Below, piece after piece: positions 58,926 through 64,000 of a DNA stretch of 64,000 bases. This DNA is from Ostrinia nubilalis (lineage: Eukaryota > Arthropoda > Insecta > Lepidoptera > Crambidae): NCBI RefSeq assembly GCF_963855985.1, contig NC_087112.1, positions 2,978,501 through 3,042,500 on the forward strand. Reading direction: 5' to 3'. The position numbers and the translations under genes were made by a program. Each line of letters starts with the position of its first letter. Position 1 is the first letter of the stretch. The notes beneath the pieces were generated by a model. It had not been told where the DNA came from, made no database searches, and saw only the letters and a program-made list of their open reading frames with translations.

Positions 58926-59874
58926 CAATATTATGTAATATAACATTTAGCATCCAAATAACTGTTTCAGCACTGGCTTATTAATTGTCCCAAAACTGAG
59001 ATAGGATTAAGACGTAGTACTGGGATGTGTAAAAGTGCCTATAATAACAGAAAATAAATTACTTTTACAACTTTTTCGCAAGACATTATCTAAGATAAAT
59101 ATCTTAGATACTAAAATTAGTAGAATATGTATAATGGATAGTTTGGATAAGTACAACTTTTAACCGTTAATCAAAATCTACCAAAATTCTTAAAACCTAC
59201 AAACAAAGCTTAGAAGCTTTTATTCTTTGAAGTATCTTCGTTATAAGTTAGAGCTTTAATTGGTTTTATCTTTGTATTGAAAAGGCTCCGACTACTAGGT
59301 CGATTTGAAAAATTATTTCATGCATTCTAATGCACTGTAGTCCTACATTATCTCTCAAGAACATAAGAACAGTAGAATATTTATTAATTAATTTTATTTT
59401 TAGCAGAACAAACAGCATTCTATAACACACATAGAGGTACCGATTAAACTTCACATTTGCCAAAAGAGTTTTCACAAATATTTTCAAAAAGGGATTATTA
59501 TTGCCGTACAAAGTTCACCAGATCAACTAGATAATCATAAAAAGCTTTGATAAGATTTAAATTACCCATAGTTAAGGTCAAGACTAAGTCTAGGTAGGTA
59601 GGTATTTTTGTTGTTCTGCTTTTAATTAAAGTGATACATTTTTTATTAAAAATTACATTAATTAAGTATACTTAATTGTATTATATTTTTGGTAATAGTG
59701 GTTACCTATCTAAAAATTAAAAAAACATTTTATTCTTTGACACTATAGTGTATTTTAAACCCTTTTTCAAGTCCTTTTTTATTTCGAAAGTACCTATATC
59801 ATTTCTTATTACTTTTGCATGCATAGAACAAACAAACCAGAGTGCGAGTTTAAATGTAAAAACACCATCGCAAA
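58926..59874. other. Non-coding, with one dispersed repeat
   Basis: Contains the ~100-bp repeat at 59390-59485. No gene supported. Confidence 0.5.
59390..59485. repeat. Dispersed ~100-bp repeat, copy 2
   Basis: AACAGCATTCTATAACACAC, then ATAGAGGTACC..TTTGCCAAAAGAGTTTTCAC. Matches 57535-57635 with a few substitutions. Confidence 0.75.
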
Positions 59875-60107
59875 TCCCAACTAATATTATAAATGCGAAA
59901 GTAACTCTGTCTGTCTGTCTGTCTGTTACGCTTTCCCGCTTAAACCTCGCAACCGATTTTGATGAAATTTGGCATAGAGATAGTTTGAGTCCCGGGAAAG
60001 AACATAGGATAGTTTTTATCCCGGTTTTTGAAACAGGGACGCGCGCGATAAAGTTTTTCTGTGACAGACAAAATTCCACGCGGGCGAAGCCGCGGGCGGA
60101 AAGCTAG
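59875..60107 (+). mobile_element. Non-autonomous Helitron with CTGT x5, twin of 57712-57972
   Basis: 233 bp. Same start, body, hairpin and CTAG end as 57712-57972. It has five CTGT units (59907-59926) instead of twelve, exactly accounting for the 28-bp length difference. Different flanking sequence shows separate insertion rather than local duplication of the locus. Confidence 0.92.
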
Positions 60108-60230
60108 TTGTCTAATACATTTTAAATTGACATTTCATTCAGTTCACAGTTGTGATTGCACAATATAAGTAATATTAAGATAAGAATGACCCCAATGACG
60201 GTTCATTTACTTTTTACGAATATAATAAAA

Positions 60231-60459
60231 CTAGCTTTCCGCCCGAGGCTTCGCCCGCGTGGAAATTTGTCTGTCACAGAAAAACTTTATCGCGCGCGTC
60301 CCTTTTTCAAAAACCGGGAGAAAAACTATCCTATGTCCTTTCCCGGGACTCAAACTATCTCTATGCCAAATTTCATCAAAATCGATTCAGTGGTTTAGGC
60401 GTGAAAGCAAGACAGACAGACAGACAGAGCTACTTTCGCATTTATAATATTAGTAAAGA
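60231..60459 (-). mobile_element. Non-autonomous Helitron, minus strand
   Basis: Minus strand. Begins TCTTTACTAATATTATAAAT after A and ends CGCGGGCGAAGCCTCGGGCG, GAAAG, CTAG before T. Carries three to four CTGT units. Slightly diverged from the twin copies. Confidence 0.9.
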
Positions 60460-60482
60460 TTATTATTATAGATAAGGTAGAG

Positions 60483-60687
60483 TCACTACATATTATAAAA
60501 CAAAGTCGCGTTCCTGTCTGTATGTATGTTTAGAACTTTAAAACTACGCAAACGGATTTTGATGCGGTTTATTTTAAAAGATAGAGTGATTCAAGAGGAA
60601 GGTTTATATGTATAAAACATGCATATTATAGAAGAGAAACGCCGGGAAATTCAATTGCAACAGTGCGAAGCCAGGGCGGGCCGCTAG
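60483..60687 (+). mobile_element. Non-autonomous Helitron, CAAAGTCGCGTTCC subfamily
   Basis: About 205 bp. Starts TCACTACATATTATAAAACA, has GAACTTTAAAACTACGCAAA and AGAGTGATTCAAGAGGAAGG, and ends GCGAAGCCAGGGCGGGCCG then CTAG before T. A truncated copy is at 56222-56344. Confidence 0.78.
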
Positions 60688-63600
60688 TTTGATGATAAAT
60701 GTTTTAAAAAAAATATGAAATTCCTTGACATAATCACTTTATTATAATATTGTATCTTACTACTTTTTGGATGACTTTCAGAATATTGTACCTAGTTATT
60801 TATTGTATCATACTACATTCATTTTATTTTTAGGATTATTTATAAATTCGAGCAAGACAAATGCTATAAGTATGTATTAAACAACGGTAAAAAATTGAGT
60901 TAGTAAAAACATGAATATTTTAAAAAATATGCACTAAACTTTGTTTGTAATAAAATGTCGCAAATACCTCAACAGAAAATTACAAATCCTCAAAATGATT
61001 AATTTTTAAATGGGAGAGAAAAAATCACATGAAATCGAGTATTAAAACACAATATTTTAATCTAACTCGGACCGAAATAAGTTCGGCACTTTCACTAAAC
61101 TCCATCTAACACAGCACAGCTTAAACTTCAAAAAACTTTAAAAAAACAACCAACCTTTTTTTGAGTATCCACTTCCAAATACTGGCACAAATAAATAACT
61201 AGGTAACAGTTACTTTAGTTTTTAATTCAAAAACACGTTCGAGAATGCGCACCGAAACCTTATCGCTATACTAACACTTTTTTTATATCGTTATAAAGCA
61301 ATTTATTACATTTTTTCAATTTCACGCAACACCGCCGGCTAAGAATATTACATTATTTTAATAAAAAAAATCCGATAACACTATAACCTTTTTCGCAACA
61401 CAATTTAAAAAGTAAACTGTCACATTTTTGGGCGGGAGAACTCGCGGCATAAAAATGGAGGCGCGCGGTTTAGACACGTCAAAGTTATAATATTATTGTC
61501 TTTTTCGAAAATGTGAGGTTAATTTTCATAGCGTTTGTGCGCGCACATGCTGTTTCTCCACATTATGATCTAACACTGCCCGAGAGTCTATTGCAGAACA
61601 TACTTATTCTAACTCAACTTACATTCGTTCATATTTGCCTGTGGGGCGTAGGGCTGAGCCTAAAACGATCTAGACTCTTCCGTACTAGCCGTTCCACTTT
61701 CCATGTCAAGCCAAAAGCAACTTTATAAGCAGCAATTAAAACATTAATTAAAATTTACATTTCAATAAAACGGCGTGGCAAGGATAGTTTAATTATAACT
61801 GCTTTCATGGCACTACATAAAATAATATAGACGGTTTATGGTTTTGACGTAATTTTCATTCCATTATTATGGTGTTTTATGTTATTAAATTATATTCTCT
61901 AGAACGCAGATCTAGCTGCAAATGGTCTCATTTTCTAAGAAAAACTAAATCTATTGCAATTGTTTAATATCAAAAGAAAATACGCACATAAAATTAATAT
62001 AAGTAACCGATAACTTCACGCGATTCAAAAGACATTACAAAAGGAGCTTTAAAAACTGCGCATACAGTCCATCGTCAATAAAACGGCAATAATAATAAAT
62101 TCTCCTTTCATTTCTGTGCGCCAGCGCAACCCTAGTTTTCGCGTAGTAGGTACAAGAAACGTCGTGCATATAATAATATGTTTTAGCCTATATTGAGCGC
62201 TTACAGGCGCTCGAAGTCTGCGCGCGAGTGGGGCCGGCAACGTTATTCTAAATTTACCGGTATTTTTAATAACGTTGCGGAACAGTACTATTTAAAACTG
62301 GATTTAAGTCACAAAAATTAGGCCTAATAGCTTACTTTTGCATTATAACTGGGTGAATTAAAAGCTAATAATTAAAACCTCAAGTAGATGAGGCTTTAGT
62401 AGGTAGGTACATTCTTCTTGATGATCATTGATCTGCCCATTTCTTTTTTAACATCAAGGATTTATAATCTCTATATTTATAAAAATAAGTTGATAATACT
62501 TAACTAGTTATTGCTAACAGCAAAAATGCAATCTCAAACACAAATCCTTTGACATTTTGTCAAGAACAAAAAGTAACTGTTTCAAACGAAATACAAACCT
62601 ATTCTAATTTATTAACCTGTATTTCAATTTTACCTCTAAAAATACTGATTTAAATGACTTCCGTACTCAAATAACGGTATTAAATAACGTTAAAACTAAA
62701 CACGCGCCCACCACTATCCGCTAACAGCGAATTCTCTTCCCTACTTAGTTGTATGCATCGTGCATTGGCCTGCACTGGTCGCGGGCGTCTTAGCAAAAAT
62801 CGTCTTATACGACAAATCCCTTGTTCAAAAACCAACCTTAAGTTTATTGATTATAGTTGAGTTTTGGATATGTGTGTAGCTGAAGTTAGGGTTGTGAACG
62901 TGCTAAGTTTTTTGAAGCTAGTTCTTATACTTCCAGTATGAATTTTAGCTAGGTATAGTGGTTTAGGTATAGAAAGAAATGGTCGGGTCTGTGGGCGTAG
63001 GATCGTTTCTGGGACACCGCGGATGCTAGAATGCTGTTAGACGTATAGTGGTATAATTGGTCGCTTTGTGATGTGTAAGCTTTGTATGACCTTTTGAACG
63101 GTTAATTGGATGGTAATTTTGGTTGTGGCCGGTTAATATTAAGTTTTAGAGATTTATTTAATAATTTAAGCATTATGCAACTTTCCCTTTAACGCCAGAA
63201 ATACCAATTTAATGGCATAAAAATCATTTTTGCTTATGGTAGCAATAAAGCGGTTGGATTTTTGTTTCAATATATTATTAATTATATTATAATTAATTAT
63301 AGCTGAAACTATTTTATGATATCAAGGAAAATTAATAAATCAAAATTTTTACTAAAGCCGCTGAAATAACTTTAATAAAGACCAATTAATATACTCCTTA
63401 CATTTTTAAGATTCTGCAAAATATATTTATTTAAGAAATTCGCATTAGTTTTTTTAAGCCAAAACAACTGACATCACAACTGACTCTACATTTTTGTTTC
63501 AAATGTGATTTTGTCATCAAAATCATCAGGTCGTTTTATCCACTGCAGGAGCATGCCTCTAATTTACCAAATATGGAGAATTTGATCCAGTCCCTACGCT

Positions 63601-63779
63601 GCTCTGGCCAGACTGGTTGGAGAGGCCTGATGTTTGCATGTTTAGCCACAATAGTCATTAGACCCTCAACTAATGTCAGGCCCCCCCTAGACAAAATGCA
63701 CTTTTTGATCAAATCGCAAATCGAATCTGGTTTGCGATTATTATTTGCACTTTGTCGAAACCCTCTGGATTTATTTTAC
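60688..63779. other. Long non-coding AT-rich stretch
   Basis: No gene supported. GC-richer patches near 61430-61480 and 62200-62240 have no recognisable exon. 63545-63650 shows weak similarity to repeat block A (CACTGCAGGAGCATGCCTCT, then AATTTACCAAATATGGAG). Confidence 0.45.
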
Positions 63780-63905
63780 ATTAGCTTGTGCCCGTGGCTT
63801 CAGCAGCGTAAAATTTTAGTTTGACACAGAAATAGCCTATGTCACTTTCATCGCTGAAAAGATTCTCCATAAATTAGTTTCTACAAACAAACATTATAGT
63901 AACTT
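63780..63905 (-). mobile_element. Decayed Helitron end
   Basis: The plus strand reads ATTAGCTTGTGCCCGTGGCT, then TCAGCAGCGTAAAATT. This is a mutated 3' end of the Helitron family on the minus strand (CTAG changed to CTAA). The body is diverged and the 5' end not recognised. Confidence 0.6.
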
Positions 63906-63924
63906 TACTTCTTTATAATAAGTA

Positions 63925-64000
63925 CTAGCTTTCCGCCCGTAGCTTCGCCCGCGTGGAATTTTGTCTGTCACAGAAAATCTTTATCGCGTGCGCCCCTGTT
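63925..64000 (-). mobile_element. Non-autonomous Helitron, cut by the window end
   Basis: 3' end on the minus strand: CGCGGGCGAAGCTACGGGCG, GAAAG, CTAG before T. It continues through GACAGACAAAATTCCACG and AAAGATTTTCTGTGACAGAC to the edge of the window. The 5' end is outside. Confidence 0.88.

Noticed and set aside
57639..60447. Repeated open frames beginning MEFCLSQKNFIARVP or similar
   Set aside because: They arise from translating the minus strand of Helitron copies. The recurrence reflects the transposon, not a protein family.

Overview
This is a stretch of animal nuclear DNA, almost certainly from a moth or butterfly. It is very AT-rich with almost no open protein-coding sequence, and it is packed with small dispersed elements typical of Lepidoptera. 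These include non-autonomous Helitrons beginning TC..CTAATATTATAAATGCG and ending in a GC hairpin plus CTAG|T, 3'-truncated RTE-clade LINEs with ATGATG-type tails, tRNA-derived SINEs, and many foldback MITEs. There are no operons, rRNA genes or CRISPR arrays, and I see no intact functional tRNA gene. The family assignments come from reading the sequence; no database was searched.

The only convincing host coding sequence is one GC-rich internal exon on the minus strand (11833-12420). It encodes 196 residues in phase 0/0 between a good acceptor and a consensus donor, inside a roughly 1-1.2 kb CpG-rich island that continues upstream to about 13 kb. No partner exon could be recognised on either side, so most of the window looks like very long intron or 5' flank of that unidentified gene.

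Layout: 1-11.8 kb is mainly non-coding, with a 264-bp foldback MITE, two adjacent hairpins and a 32-bp minisatellite. 11.8-13.0 kb is the exon and GC island. 13-24 kb is AT-rich with scattered SINE, Helitron and palindrome elements. 24-37 kb is dense in MITEs (several with TTA, TAA or TA target duplications), RTE tails, a LINE 3' end and a hAT-like element enclosing an inverted array of TATGCC/TTCTGC words. 37-47 kb holds more MITEs and a 1668-bp foldback element (43869-45536) built from two head-on copies of the 3' end of a mariner-like transposon. 47.9-50.9 kb is a three-level nest: an RTE LINE inside a TA-flanked long-TIR element inside a hAT derivative with an 8-bp target duplication. 53-55 kb has a complete tRNA-derived SINE and other fragments. 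56-64 kb is a Helitron cluster, including two copies 2 kb apart that look identical except for a CTGT microsatellite.

Nothing here works together as a pathway. The biology is that of a transposon landscape around one developmental-style long-intron gene. The most interesting items are the foldback transposon (a potential hairpin-RNA source), the nested insertion, the identical Helitron pair and the unidentified GC-rich exon.
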